64,000 nucleotides of DNA from an uncultured Mailhella sp. (lineage in GTDB: Bacteria; Desulfobacterota; Desulfovibrionia; Desulfovibrionales; Desulfovibrionaceae): NCBI RefSeq assembly GCF_947631555.1, contig NZ_CANRLT010000001.1, forward strand, positions 35,793 through 99,792. Reading direction: 5' to 3'. A program made the position numbers and the translations under genes. The notes beneath the pieces were generated by a model. It was not told the DNA's origin. It was given only the letters and a program-made list of their open reading frames with translations, and did no database searches. Of this stretch, positions 27,238 to 37,126 are shown in pieces; position 1 is the first letter of the stretch; every line of letters begins with the position of its first letter.

Positions 27238-28407
27238 ATGAAGTTTGCCGAAAGAATGAAAAATATCAAGCCGTCAGCCACCATGGCCATGAACACGAAA
27301 ACCATGGAACTGAAGGCTCAGGGAGTTCAGGTTACCAGTCTTGCCGTGGGCGAGCCGGATGCGGCTGCGCCGCTCCACATTCGGGAAGCCGCAAAAAAGG
27401 CCATTGATGAAAATTTCTCCAAATATACTCCTGTGAACAGTATTCTGGAACTTCGCCAGGCTGTATGTCATTACTTTAAGCGGCTGCACAACGTTGACGC
27501 TGCTCCAGAGAATGTCATCCTCACAAACGGCGGCAAGCAGTCCCTGGTGGACACCATGCTCGTTCTGCTCAATGACGGAGACGACGTGCTTCTGCCCTGC
27601 CCGTACTGGACCAGCTACCCGGACATGATCCGCCTTGCCGGAGGCAATCCCGTCCTCGTGCCTTCCACTGCGGCCCGCGCTTTCCATATTGATGTGAGCG
27701 ACCTTGAAAAGGCTGTGACCCCTGGAACCAGAATGCTGATCTTCAACAGTCCTTCCAATCCCACGGGCGCGGCATATTCACAGGAAGAAATGGATGCCGT
27801 CCTTGAATGGTGTCTCGCCCATGACATCTTCGTGATCTCGGACGAGATGTACAGTCTGCTTGTCTACGACAGCGCACCCGTCAGCGCCGCCGGTTGGTGG
27901 GCGAAGCACCCCGAAAGCGTCGCTGTGCTCAACGGTCTGTCAAAGTCGTTTGCCATGCCTGGCTGGCGTGTGGGCTATACGCTCGCCCACGCCGATCTTA
28001 TTAAACAGTGTTCCAAACTTCAGGTGCAGGTCACGTCCCATATCTGTTCGATCGCTCAGAAGGCCGCTGTCGCCGCTCTCGATGGCCCTTATGACTGTGT
28101 GGAGGAAATGCGGCTTTCCTTTCTGCGCCGCCGTGACATGGCCGTAGCAGAGATTTCCACCTGGCCGGGCGTGATCTGCCCCAAGCCCGCGGGCGCGTTT
28201 TATCTCTTCCCTGACGTAAGCGCACTGTTTACTCCCAAAATGCCAGACTCCGTTGCCGTCTGCACCCATCTGCTGGAAAAGGCGCGCGTGGCCTGCGTAC
28301 CCGGTGAGGCTTTCGGTGATCCTCACTGCATCCGTCTTTCCTATGCCGTTTCCGACGACGTCCTTATGGACGCCCTGAAGCGCATGAAAAGCGCACTTTT
28401 TGCATAA
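27238..28407 (+). CDS. Class I/II PLP-dependent aminotransferase (AspC/PatA-like)
   Basis: A 389-residue aminotransferase of fold type I. The PLP lysine is K236 in NGLSKSFAMPGWRVGY; SNPTGA (near 173), the SDEMY pair (D202, Y205) and the C-terminal Arg in HCIRLSYA that grips the substrate carboxylate are present. It resembles aspartate/aromatic aminotransferases of the bacterial Ib subgroup; the exact substrate is not assigned. AAGGAG lies ahead of the ATG at 27238; an upstream frame from 27133 does not match the family. pgi follows after 12 bases, so the two may be co-transcribed. Confidence 0.92.
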   Translation: MKFAERMKNIKPSATMAMNTKTMELKAQGVQVTSLAVGEPDAAAPLHIREAAKKAIDENFSKYTPVNSILELRQAVCHYFKRLHNVDAAPENVILTNGGKQSLVDTMLVLLNDGDDVLLPCPYWTSYPDMIRLAGGNPVLVPSTAARAFHIDVSDLEKAVTPGTRMLIFNSPSNPTGAAYSQEEMDAVLEWCLAHDIFVISDEMYSLLVYDSAPVSAAGWWAKHPESVAVLNGLSKSFAMPGWRVGYTLAHADLIKQCSKLQVQVTSHICSIAQKAAVAALDGPYDCVEEMRLSFLRRRDMAVAEISTWPGVICPKPAGAFYLFPDVSALFTPKMPDSVAVCTHLLEKARVACVPGEAFGDPHCIRLSYAVSDDVLMDALKRMKSALFA

Positions 28408-28419
28408 TCGGAGGTTATC

Positions 28420-29745
28420 ATGATTCAGGCCCGTATCGATTGGGCACACGCCCAAATGAAGGATTCCGCGGAAACTCCCGGCTCCGGGGCTGCCTACTAT
28501 GTGGAGCGTCTTAAAAAGGAACTTCCCGTGCTGCCTTTTCTGGCGCTTCCCTTTGCGGAAGAACTTTCCCGCCGGCTCAAAGAGTACGAACCCCTGCTGC
28601 AGCGTTTTTCGCATATGCTCCTTCTGGGGATCGGCGGCTCAGCCCTCGGGCCGCGCGCCCTTCAGCGCGCCTTTGCGCCCGGTCAGGATCGCCCCGGCCA
28701 TACGGGACGGAGCGTCTGGATAGCGGACAACGTCCACCCCGAATGGCTTCAGGAGCATCTGGACAAGCTGCCGCCCGAAGAAACCATCGTGGTGGTCATC
28801 AGCAAATCCGGCGGCACCATCGAAACTATAGCACAGTATTTCCTTGTGCTGCCGTGGCTGAAGAAGCATCTGCCCGAAACGTGGAACGAGCATCTGTTCA
28901 TGATTACGGACACGGAAAAAGGCTTCCTGCGGGAGGAAGCGGAAAAATATTCCCTGCCGTCGCTGCCCGTGCCGGACAATCTCGGCGGCCGCTATTCCGT
29001 GCTTTCCGCAGTGGGACTTGTGCCGGCCGTCTTTCTGGGCATGGACTGGGAGGGACTGCTGCGCGGGGCGCTCTCCGTGGGGCGGCCACTGGCCGAGCAC
29101 CCGGAAACACTGCCTGAACACCCCGCGTGGAAGCTGGCGCGCTGGGCGTTCCAGATGTCGGAAGAACAGCGTGATCAGATCATCTTCTTCTGCTACATCC
29201 CCGACTGGTCTACCTTCGGCCCGTGGTTCTGCCAGCTCTGGGCCGAAAGCCTGGGCAAGGACGGCAAGGGCACCATGCCCATACCGGCCACAGGGGTGAC
29301 GGATCAGCATTCCCTGCTTCAGATGTTCCTTGACGGACCCAAGAATAAAGGCTGCATCTTTGTCTCTTCCCCCGCGGACACCGGCATTCTGCCCCTGCCC
29401 GAAGGACTTCCCGCCTCCTGGACGTATCTGGAAGGCAAGAGCTTCGGCGACATTCTCGACGCCGAAACGCTGGCCACCCGCGCCACGCTGGTAGAAAAAG
29501 GCGTGCCTGTAGTTCATCTGAACATGCCCGACACCAGCGCCTGTTCCGCGGGCAAGATGATGATGCTTCTGGAAGCCGCCACCATTTTCACCGGCTGGCT
29601 GATGGGTATTAATCCCGTGGATCAGCCTGCCGTGGAAAATGGCAAGAAGCTCGCCCGCGCCCGTCTCGGTGCGCCCGGTTCCGAAGAAGCCGCCGCAAAA
29701 CTGAAGTCCTTTACCTCCATTCCCGAAGACGCCTCCGAGTTCTGA
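28420..29745 (+). CDS. pgi: Glucose-6-phosphate isomerase
   Basis: A 441-residue phosphoglucose isomerase interconverting glucose-6-phosphate and fructose-6-phosphate. Characteristic blocks: LLGIGGSALGPRALQ near residues 69-83, VVISKSGGTIET, NLGGRYSVLSAVGL and a late GKLMMM-type helix (GKMMMLLEAATIF). Its size fits the shorter bacterial form. CGGAGG lies upstream of the start. It is followed by a hairpin. Confidence 0.95.
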   Translation: MIQARIDWAHAQMKDSAETPGSGAAYYVERLKKELPVLPFLALPFAEELSRRLKEYEPLLQRFSHMLLLGIGGSALGPRALQRAFAPGQDRPGHTGRSVWIADNVHPEWLQEHLDKLPPEETIVVVISKSGGTIETIAQYFLVLPWLKKHLPETWNEHLFMITDTEKGFLREEAEKYSLPSLPVPDNLGGRYSVLSAVGLVPAVFLGMDWEGLLRGALSVGRPLAEHPETLPEHPAWKLARWAFQMSEEQRDQIIFFCYIPDWSTFGPWFCQLWAESLGKDGKGTMPIPATGVTDQHSLLQMFLDGPKNKGCIFVSSPADTGILPLPEGLPASWTYLEGKSFGDILDAETLATRATLVEKGVPVVHLNMPDTSACSAGKMMMLLEAATIFTGWLMGINPVDQPAVENGKKLARARLGAPGSEEAAAKLKSFTSIPEDASEF

Positions 29746-29750
29746 TCTTC

Positions 29751-29775
29751 AGGCCGGACGGTTCCCGTCCGGCCT
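29751..29775 (+). terminator. hairpin after pgi without T-run
   Basis: A perfect 10-bp stem (29751-29760 / 29766-29775) with a five-base loop starts five bases after the pgi stop. No T-tract follows, so termination may be partial. Confidence 0.5.
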
Positions 29776-29852
29776 GCTCCCCTGGCAGCGTTCCGAACAA
29801 AACGAACACACGGCACAGCGGGAATGGCCCTGTTCTTATGAGGTATCGGCGC

Positions 29853-31292
29853 ATGGATGAGCACGGTCTGCCGTTCAATCTGGCAAAATCCTTTTCTTAC
29901 ATTACGCTGGTACTTATCCTTATTTCCAGCTTTATCCTGACGTTGTTCATCGGGCGAACCATGATCTCCATGATTCTGGAAAGCCAGGAGGAATATGCGC
30001 TGCTTCTGGCAGACAATATCAATCGTCAAATCTTCCGCAAGTTTACGCTGCCCGTGACCTACGCTTCCGGGCGGGTGGCCCTGTCGGATCCGGCTCAGTA
30101 CAAGCTGCTTGACGAGGTCATCCAGTCTCAGCTCCACGGTCTTCAGCTTGAGACCGTGCGCATGTACGATGAGCACTACACGGTACTTTATTCCACTGAT
30201 CCCAAGGAAGTGCGCCGTACCGACATGTACACGGCGGGCATTCCCCTTGTCTTCGAGGGTAAACCGCATCATTTCGATGTGCTTTCCACCATCTCCTACG
30301 CCCGTGCCCTCGTCACTCCCCAGCTCAAGAACGGCACCTTTCTGCTGCGCACGGTATTTCCGCTTACGATAGACAAGGATTTCAAGGGGCTGCGTGTCCA
30401 CGGCGAAGCGGTGCCCGTCCTTGGTGTGCTGGAAGTGATTCAGGATCTGACCAGCAGTTACCAGAGTACCATTCGGGCGCAGTGGATGATGATTGCGGGC
30501 TTCCTCATTTCTGCACTCATCCTGTTCTTCCTCATCCAGCTCGTGGCCAGCCGTGCGGAAGAGACCCTAAGCCGGCGCATGGCCCGCAACCGACAGCTCG
30601 AAGCACAGCTTCATCAGGCTGAAAAGCTGGCCAGCATGGGCAGGGTGGTGGCTTCCATCGCCCACGAGATACGTAACCCCTTGGGTATCATCCGTTCCAG
30701 CTCGGAATTTCTCATCCGGCGGCACAAAAGCGAAGACGCTGTACAGCAGGCCATGCTCACGGCCATTTACGATGAATCCTGCCGTCTGGGAACCACGGTC
30801 AACGATTTTCTCGACTACGCCCGGCCGCGCACCCCGCGCAAAGACGATGTGAACGTGCCGGAAGTCATCAACAAGGCCATGGTTTTTCTGGAGGGGGAAT
30901 TTCAACGCCAGCAGGTGGTCATCCATTCCAGCCTTGGCCCAAGTCTTATCGTCAAGGGAGATGCCGATCTGCTCTACCGCGCCTTCTACAATATCCTCGC
31001 CAACGCAGAGCAGGCCATGAACGGCCCCGGAGAGATCTTTATTGACAGCCGGCTTTCCGCTGATGGACATACCGTCATCACTTTTCGAGATACCGGCCCG
31101 GGGTTCAGCCCCGAAGCCATTGAAAAAGCCACAGATCCGTTTTTCACCACCAAGGACAGCGGTACCGGACTTGGGCTGCCCATAGTGCAGACCATCATTT
31201 CTTCCCACGATGGGAAACTTTCTCTGAGTAACGCTTCAGGAGGCGGCGCCCTTGTGACCGTCAATTTTCCGCCGGCTGTCTCAAAGGAATAA
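29853..31292 (+). CDS. Membrane sensor histidine kinase (NtrB/ZraS-like)
   Basis: A 479-residue sensor kinase. A first membrane helix lies near 15-37 and a second near 210-235, bracketing an extracytoplasmic sensing domain of about 170 residues. The cytoplasmic part has the phosphoacceptor H about residue 271 in SIAHEIRNPLGII, an N-box (FYNILANAEQAM), G1 (FRDTGPGFS) and G2 (DSGTGLGLPIV). It pairs with the sigma-54 regulator encoded nine bases downstream. The start could be 29838 or 29853; the latter has a GAGG nine bases upstream. The signal is unknown; the architecture resembles ZraS and other envelope- or metal-sensing kinases. Confidence 0.92.
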   Translation: MDEHGLPFNLAKSFSYITLVLILISSFILTLFIGRTMISMILESQEEYALLLADNINRQIFRKFTLPVTYASGRVALSDPAQYKLLDEVIQSQLHGLQLETVRMYDEHYTVLYSTDPKEVRRTDMYTAGIPLVFEGKPHHFDVLSTISYARALVTPQLKNGTFLLRTVFPLTIDKDFKGLRVHGEAVPVLGVLEVIQDLTSSYQSTIRAQWMMIAGFLISALILFFLIQLVASRAEETLSRRMARNRQLEAQLHQAEKLASMGRVVASIAHEIRNPLGIIRSSSEFLIRRHKSEDAVQQAMLTAIYDESCRLGTTVNDFLDYARPRTPRKDDVNVPEVINKAMVFLEGEFQRQQVVIHSSLGPSLIVKGDADLLYRAFYNILANAEQAMNGPGEIFIDSRLSADGHTVITFRDTGPGFSPEAIEKATDPFFTTKDSGTGLGLPIVQTIISSHDGKLSLSNASGGGALVTVNFPPAVSKE

Positions 31293-31301
31293 GGACTACT
31301 T

Positions 31302-32681
31302 ATGAGTGATACTCCCCGCATTGTCGTCATCGATGACGAGAAAAATTACCTCATCGTCATGGAAGCGCTTCTCAAGGATGCCGGTTACGATGTGACCGCC
31401 ATCAACGATCCGGAAATGGCACTGCATTTTCTGGACGAATCCGAGGTGGACGTGGTTGTCACCGACATGAAGATGCCCAGACTGAGCGGCAAGGAAGTAC
31501 TGCAGCGTATCAAGAAATCCTGGCCTGACATACCTGTTCTCATCATGACGGCGTTCGGCAGTATCGAAAGCGCCGTGGACGTCATGCGTTACGGGGCCTT
31601 TGACTACATCACCAAGCCTTTCGCCAACGATGAACTCCTGCTCTCCATCCATAATGCTGTGGAACTATCCCGTGCGCACCGGCAGTTCAAACTGCTTCAG
31701 GAATCCATGGAAGAGCGCTACCGCACCCATCACATCATCGGGAAATCGAAGGCCATACGCGACACTCTTTCCATTGTGGATCGTGTTTCCGTGAGCCGTT
31801 CCACCGTACTCATTACCGGTGAATCGGGAACCGGCAAGGAACTTGTCGCCCGCGCCATCCATTTCAGCTCACCACGAAAGGAGGGGCCCTTCGTCTCTGT
31901 CAACTGCATGGCGTTCAATTCCGGGGTTCTCGAAAGCGAACTCTTCGGCCATGAAAAAGGGTCTTTCACCGGAGCCGTTGCCACGCGGCGCGGACGCTTT
32001 GAACAGGCCGATCACGGCACACTCTTCCTCGATGAGATCGGTGAGATCAGCATGGATCTTCAGGTCAAGCTGCTCCGTGTGCTCCAGGAACGGACCTTCG
32101 AACGTGTCGGCGGAACCGAGCCGGTCAATGTCGATATCCGCGTCGTGGCAGCAACCAACCGCGATCTTGCCAAAATGGTGGAGGAAGGCACCTTCCGCGA
32201 AGACCTTTTCTACCGGCTCAACGTGGTTCAGATAGCTATTCCACCACTGCGCGAGCGCCGCGAGGACATTCCTCTGCTCATCGCGCACTTCACGGAAAAG
32301 ATCGCCGAAGACAACGGTATCCCGCTAAAAAGTTTCAGCACGGAGGCCCAGAACTACCTCACCGGCTACGAATGGCCGGGAAATATCCGCCAGCTTCAGA
32401 ACGTGCTGGAGCGCTGCATGGTCATGGTGTCCCACCAGGTCATTGGGGTGGAGGATCTGCCGCCTGAGATACGTGATGAAGAATCTCAGTTCAAGAGTGC
32501 CGTGGATCTGCTCCCCGTGGAACTGAACCTTGCTGACACCATGGACAGGATTGAAGCCGCGATCATCAAACGCGCTCTGGTACGCGCGGATTTTGTTCAG
32601 GCTCACGCTGCGGAACTGCTTGGCATCTCGCGCAGCCTCATGCAGTACAAGCTTAAAAAGTACAACATCACTGGGCATTGA
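31302..32681 (+). CDS. Sigma-54-dependent response regulator (NtrC/ZraR family)
   Basis: A 459-residue regulator with three domains. The receiver (1-120) has phosphoacceptor D55 in VVVTDMKMPRLSG. The AAA+ domain (about 145-385) has Walker A GESGTGKE, Walker B LFLDEIGEI and the sigma-54 contact loop, here GSFTGA instead of the usual GAFTGA. A Fis-type HTH at the end (AHAAELLGISRSLMQYKLKKYNI) binds enhancer DNA. It forms an operon with the preceding kinase. Targets should have -24/-12 promoters; none was convincingly found in the window. Confidence 0.95.
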   Translation: MSDTPRIVVIDDEKNYLIVMEALLKDAGYDVTAINDPEMALHFLDESEVDVVVTDMKMPRLSGKEVLQRIKKSWPDIPVLIMTAFGSIESAVDVMRYGAFDYITKPFANDELLLSIHNAVELSRAHRQFKLLQESMEERYRTHHIIGKSKAIRDTLSIVDRVSVSRSTVLITGESGTGKELVARAIHFSSPRKEGPFVSVNCMAFNSGVLESELFGHEKGSFTGAVATRRGRFEQADHGTLFLDEIGEISMDLQVKLLRVLQERTFERVGGTEPVNVDIRVVAATNRDLAKMVEEGTFREDLFYRLNVVQIAIPPLRERREDIPLLIAHFTEKIAEDNGIPLKSFSTEAQNYLTGYEWPGNIRQLQNVLERCMVMVSHQVIGVEDLPPEIRDEESQFKSAVDLLPVELNLADTMDRIEAAIIKRALVRADFVQAHAAELLGISRSLMQYKLKKYNITGH

Positions 32682-32874
32682 CGCCGCTCCAGAGTTTCAG
32701 ACATTCCTCCTGCTGCGGATAAGTGTTCTCTATTCATGCGGTGTCTTGACGTTGCTTTCCCTATTTGCACTCAACTAGCTGTTATGTGCGGTCAAGGCTC
32801 TGAAATGTTTCTGTTAACGTTTTCCTAAAACAGTATCCCCTTGGAATCCACGAGCTCATGCTTTAGTCTTATAA

Positions 32875-32915
32875 AAAGCCGCCAGCAGTCTATAATACGG
32901 ACTGCTGACGGCTTT
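32875..32915. terminator. intergenic terminator-like hairpin between convergent genes
   Basis: A 16-bp stem (32875-32890 / 32900-32915, one mismatch) ending in CTTTG on the plus side, with an A-run on the other. It lies in the 256-base gap between the response regulator and the SLBB gene; nothing else was recognised in the gap. Confidence 0.7.
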
Positions 32916-32937
32916 GTGTCTGTGAGAGCTTTCCTGT

Positions 32938-34524
32938 TTACACGTCAAGAATGACCTTGCAGGCCACGGCAATCTGATAGAGGATCTGTGAAATTTCCTT
33001 CACGGCCTGCATATTTTTGGAATCCACACGCGGCATGACCATAATGTGGTCTCCGGGCTGTACGGCTCCAGCCCTGGGGACGACCTCGCCATCGGGATGT
33101 ACGACAATAATATTGGAGGTATCGGCGCGGTTGCTGAACCCTCCGGCGCTGCGGATATACTCCTTCATTGAACGATCGGCGTTCCACACCACGGCCTGCG
33201 GCATGAGTACTTCGCCGCTGATGAGTACCACATCGGTTTTTTCCGGGATGACGATGACATCGCCGTCTTCCAGCGCAATATCCGCAATTCTGCCGCCGCT
33301 GCCCACAACGACGATGCCTTCGGGCTGAACCTGACGCGCCCGCGCGATGAAGCTGGAGAGCATCTCGGCTTCCTTGGCGCGGATCTGCGCTTCGTCGTTG
33401 CTGGAAGACGTGGCCGTATAGGCGTTGTGCTCCAGCCTGGCCAGCGCATCGTCAATGGCTTTTTTCTGTTCCCGGGCCGTGCTTTTGCGCCTGAGGTACA
33501 GCCCGCCAAGATTGGCCCGTTCGGGATCTACCGAAATATAGCTCATGACCTCCTGCAAACGGGCGCTGCGTTTGAGCGGAAAGCGTGAAGCGCCCAGAAT
33601 GGCTCCCTGTGCCTCCACCATGATGGTGTCGCCCGCGGCATCGGCCAGAAAGCGCACCTGGTCGTCGTTTTCCAGCCTCAGGCGGCTGAAGTCACGGAGC
33701 GGAAGGTACTGGTTATAGGGCGTTCCCCCGCGGAAGCCCGTGATGCTCACATGGGTGGCCCGGGAATTGGGGTCGGCCAGGCGGATGAGAGCCTCTCCAG
33801 TGAGCTTGCCCTTCTCGAATTCGAAGCGTGCTGCGTTGCGCACCTCGCCGGATACGGACACCGAAGGGCCTTTTTCTTCGACAACTATGGTGTCCCCGTT
33901 CTGGAAACGGAAGGAAGGAATCCTGCCTTGAAGCGCAAAGGCATAGAGGTCGGCGGAGGCCATGACCTGCTGCCGCCGCAGGATCTTGATGTCGCGATAG
34001 CTGCCACGCCTGGCATCGACGCCGCCCGCCTTGTCCAGAAAGAAAAGCACGGTATCCGAGGGCATACCCGCATAACTCCCCGGACGGCTCACAAAGCCCG
34101 TGACGAACACGGAAATACCCTGCGTGTCCAGAGGCCGCGCATAGACCTGTACCCCTGTGATACCGGCGACGTTCAGCTTGCTCAGGATGGCCTGCTGTAT
34201 CTGCTCGGCGGTATTACGGGACAGGCCCGCTACGGGGATCTGGCCCACGCCGGGCAACTCAAGGCTGCCTTCGGATATGGTGCAGACTTCGTCCATGGAC
34301 AGACTGCCCCACATGCGGACGAGGATGCGGTCACCCTCCTGAAGCATGTCGCTCGTGCCGCTTCCGGAAAAATTTCCCTGAAACAGGTTCCAGCCAAAGG
34401 GCTGTCCCTCCTGAGAAGGAACCGTGGCTGGCGCGGATGCCTCCGCTGCGGCAGATACCTGAGCCGGAAGGACGGCAGAGAGCAGCAAAAAAAGACTGAA
34501 GAAAAAGGTACGCAACGATTTCAC
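32938..34524 (-). CDS. Polysaccharide export protein with SLBB domains (Wza/KpsD-like)
   Basis: A 528-residue exported protein with a signal peptide of about 25 residues. A Poly_export domain starts near residue 60 (EGDRILVRMWGSLSMDEV, LELPGVGQIPVAGLS), and several SLBB ubiquitin-like folds follow, each with the pattern VxVxGEVxxPG or similar (SVSGEVRNAARFEFE, LISGEVLMPQAVVW). There is no lipobox Cys, unlike Wza, so it is closer to KpsD-type proteins. It may help move capsule or exopolysaccharide across the outer membrane. Its only partner in the window is the small lipoprotein upstream. The phosphoramidate genes at the right edge may decorate a surface glycan, but no link is proven. Confidence 0.85.
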   Translation of the reverse strand: MKSLRTFFFSLFLLLSAVLPAQVSAAAEASAPATVPSQEGQPFGWNLFQGNFSGSGTSDMLQEGDRILVRMWGSLSMDEVCTISEGSLELPGVGQIPVAGLSRNTAEQIQQAILSKLNVAGITGVQVYARPLDTQGISVFVTGFVSRPGSYAGMPSDTVLFFLDKAGGVDARRGSYRDIKILRRQQVMASADLYAFALQGRIPSFRFQNGDTIVVEEKGPSVSVSGEVRNAARFEFEKGKLTGEALIRLADPNSRATHVSITGFRGGTPYNQYLPLRDFSRLRLENDDQVRFLADAAGDTIMVEAQGAILGASRFPLKRSARLQEVMSYISVDPERANLGGLYLRRKSTAREQKKAIDDALARLEHNAYTATSSSNDEAQIRAKEAEMLSSFIARARQVQPEGIVVVGSGGRIADIALEDGDVIVIPEKTDVVLISGEVLMPQAVVWNADRSMKEYIRSAGGFSNRADTSNIIVVHPDGEVVPRAGAVQPGDHIMVMPRVDSKNMQAVKEISQILYQIAVACKVILDV

Positions 34525-34573
34525 CTGGCGCTTACGCCGACAGTCCGGGCAGAAGTCCGGGAAAAAGGAAGGC

Positions 34574-34927
34574 TCACTGGACGCCGCGTCCCCAGACGCG
34601 AGGCATCATTTCCCAGATATCGTCCTGGCGGCAGAGAACAACGATCTCGCTTTCATGCGGGGGCTTGCTCACCACGGCACGCTTGCAGTCGCGGCCGGCT
34701 GCGGAATGGAATTCTCCTTCTACGGAAACGTCCACAAGTCCGCCGAAGTCTTCGTCCTCGATACTGGCCTGTGCTCCTGTGCTGTTCACGGAAATAAACG
34801 CGGGAACAGGGCTGAGGGGCGCAGGCATCGGAACGTCGGAATGGGTGGCGGCAGAGCCGAAGATGTGCGGAAGACAGCCCGTCAGCATCAGGGGCAGCAT
34901 CAGAATCAGGACTTGCAAAGTGCGCAT
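34574..34927 (-). CDS. Small lipoprotein of unknown function
   Basis: A 117-residue predicted lipoprotein. The signal peptide ends in the lipobox MLTGC (Cys near residue 18), followed by a short Pro-rich linker and a small C-terminal domain with two cysteines (GRDCKRAV and VVLCRQDDIWEMM). That C-terminal arrangement recalls small surface-antigen lipoproteins, but no firm family is assigned. GAGAGG lies six bases before the ATG at 34927. It is 49 bases upstream of the SLBB export gene and probably in the same operon. Confidence 0.72.
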   Translation of the reverse strand: MRTLQVLILMLPLMLTGCLPHIFGSAATHSDVPMPAPLSPVPAFISVNSTGAQASIEDEDFGGLVDVSVEGEFHSAAGRDCKRAVVSKPPHESEIVVLCRQDDIWEMMPRVWGRGVQ

Positions 34928-35192
34928 GAAAAACCTCTCTTCTAAGATGCGCTCACACCTGCGAATATACGCCCGCGGAGGGCGCTCTGTCCAGCAAGGG
35001 AAGGAGACTGCGTTCCTGGTCTCCGTTATACAGAAAGTCCGTCCGCCTGCTTCAGGCGTCACATTTTGTGCCACAGGTACGCGCGTGGCAGAGATTTTCT
35101 CTGGTTCGCAGAGCCGAAGCGGGACAAAAACGAAAGCGGGACGGGAAGCCATGCTCCCCGCCCCGCCGTTTAAGGCAAGGAACGTCCAACGG

Positions 35193-36899
35193 CTAGTCGT
35201 TGAACTTCTGCTTCAGCAGATCGCCAAGCGTCTGGCTGATGCTGTTGTCGCCGGAATGGTAGTCCTTGGGCTTGCGGCGCTCTTCGTCTTCCTTGATCTG
35301 CTTAATGGAGAGACCGAGGCGGCGTTCTTCAGCAGACACATGGATGATCTTGGCTTCGACCACATCGCCTTCCTTGTAGAGTTCGGAAGGAGATTTCACC
35401 TTCTTGCCCAGTTCGGTCACATGGATGAGGCCCTCGATGCCTTCTTCCACTTCCACGAACAGGCCGAAGTCGGTCACGTTGGTCACTGTGCCCTTGACAA
35501 GGTTGCCCACGGGATAGCGGGCGGGAACGGAAGCCCAGGGATCTTCGTTGAGCTGTTTCATACCCAGGGTGAACTTCTCGTTTTCCTTGTCCACGGTGAG
35601 TACCTTGGCCTGTACCACATCGCCGACCTTGTACAGCTCGCCCGGGTGACGCAGCTTCTTCGTCCAGGAAATGTCGGACACATGGATGAGTCCGTCGATA
35701 CCGTCTTCAATGCCGATGAACATACCGAAATCGGTGATGTTCTTGATGACGCCCTCAATAACGGTGCCTTCGGGGAAGCGTTCGCCGACCAGTTCCCAGG
35801 GATTGGGCTTGACCTGCTTCATGCCTAGGGAAATGCGCTTCTTTTCGCTGTCCACGCCGAGGATGACGACTTCGACTTCATCGCCCTGATGCACCATCTG
35901 GGAAGGATGACGCAGCTTGCGGGTCCAGGACATTTCAGAGATATGCACCAGGCCTTCCACGCCGGATTCCAGCTCCACAAAGACGCCGTAATCCACAATA
36001 TTGGTGACCTTGCCGGTGTGGTGAGAGCCTTCGGGGAAGCGTTCGGTGATGTCCTGCCAGGGGTCGGGCACGAGCTGCTTCAGGCCCAGAGAAACCTTCT
36101 GATTCTCCTTGTCGAAGGAGAGGACCTTGAGTTCCAGCTCCTGTCCCAGGGTGACCATCTCGCGGGGATGACGGATGCGTTTCCAGGACATGTCCGTGAT
36201 GTGCAGGAGGCCATCCAGACCACCGAGATCGACGAAGACGCCGTATTCCGTGATGTTCTTGGCCTTGCCCTTGACGATCTGACCTTCGGCCAGCGTCTGG
36301 AGCAGGGCGGAGCGTTTGGTGTCGCGCTCTTCTTCAAGGAGTACACGGCGGGAAACAATGACATTGCTGCGGCGGCGGTTGATCTTCAGCACACGGAAGT
36401 CAAACTGCTGCCCCACCAGGGCGTCCATGTCCGGGACGGGGCGGAGATCCACATGGGAACCGGGCAGGAAGGCTTCCACACCGCCGAGATCAACGGTATA
36501 GCCGCCCTTGATGCGGCGGGTGATGGTACCCGTGATGGTGCCGTTATTTTCCAGCACTTCTTCGAGCTGATCGAAGAGCTGCATACGCTTGGCCTTGTCG
36601 AACGAAAGCGTGATGGTTCCATCCATTTCGTTCTTACGGACAACATACACGTCCACACGGTCGCCGACTTTGACCGTCATATTGCCCTGAGCATCCCGAA
36701 ATTCTTCTGCGGGGATCTGGCCTTCGGACTTGAAATTCACGTCCACCAGCACAGTATCGTCGTCCACGCGCACGACCTCACCCTTGACAATGGAACCTTC
36801 TTCGAGGTCGCCCATTTCGGGATTGAGGTAATTTTCCAGTGCGGTCTCAAAACTCATTTCGGAATCGATTTGGTTTTCCATGTTTTCGGCACTTGCCAT
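35193..36899 (-). CDS. rpsA: 30S ribosomal protein S1
   Basis: A 568-residue S1 protein with six tandem S1 (OB-fold) domains. Domains 1-2 bind the ribosome; domains 3-6, with the recurring GxVTNIxDYGVFVELExGxEGLxHISEMSW pattern, bind mRNA during initiation. Its length and repeat number match the proteobacterial form. GGAGG lies six bases upstream of the ATG. The 227-base leader before it, shared divergently with the pseudouridine synthase, contains a small dyad but no recognised regulatory RNA. Confidence 0.97.
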   Translation of the reverse strand: MASAENMENQIDSEMSFETALENYLNPEMGDLEEGSIVKGEVVRVDDDTVLVDVNFKSEGQIPAEEFRDAQGNMTVKVGDRVDVYVVRKNEMDGTITLSFDKAKRMQLFDQLEEVLENNGTITGTITRRIKGGYTVDLGGVEAFLPGSHVDLRPVPDMDALVGQQFDFRVLKINRRRSNVIVSRRVLLEEERDTKRSALLQTLAEGQIVKGKAKNITEYGVFVDLGGLDGLLHITDMSWKRIRHPREMVTLGQELELKVLSFDKENQKVSLGLKQLVPDPWQDITERFPEGSHHTGKVTNIVDYGVFVELESGVEGLVHISEMSWTRKLRHPSQMVHQGDEVEVVILGVDSEKKRISLGMKQVKPNPWELVGERFPEGTVIEGVIKNITDFGMFIGIEDGIDGLIHVSDISWTKKLRHPGELYKVGDVVQAKVLTVDKENEKFTLGMKQLNEDPWASVPARYPVGNLVKGTVTNVTDFGLFVEVEEGIEGLIHVTELGKKVKSPSELYKEGDVVEAKIIHVSAEERRLGLSIKQIKEDEERRKPKDYHSGDNSISQTLGDLLKQKFND

Positions 36900-37126
36900 A
36901 CGGATCCTCCAGACCTGACAAACTGATTCCCGTTTCTTGAGCGGGTTTCCCTACATATCAGAATCAGCCCCGATACACAAGAGATTTCTTGCATAATTCT
37001 GCGGCGTTTTTCCGCTTTCCGGCCATGTCGATATTCCCAGGCCATGCTCTGGACGCCTCTGCACGAAAAACGTATGCTTGCGCCGGCTGTCTGTGACGAG
37101 AGCCGTTTGGGAAGGGCTGGTGCATC

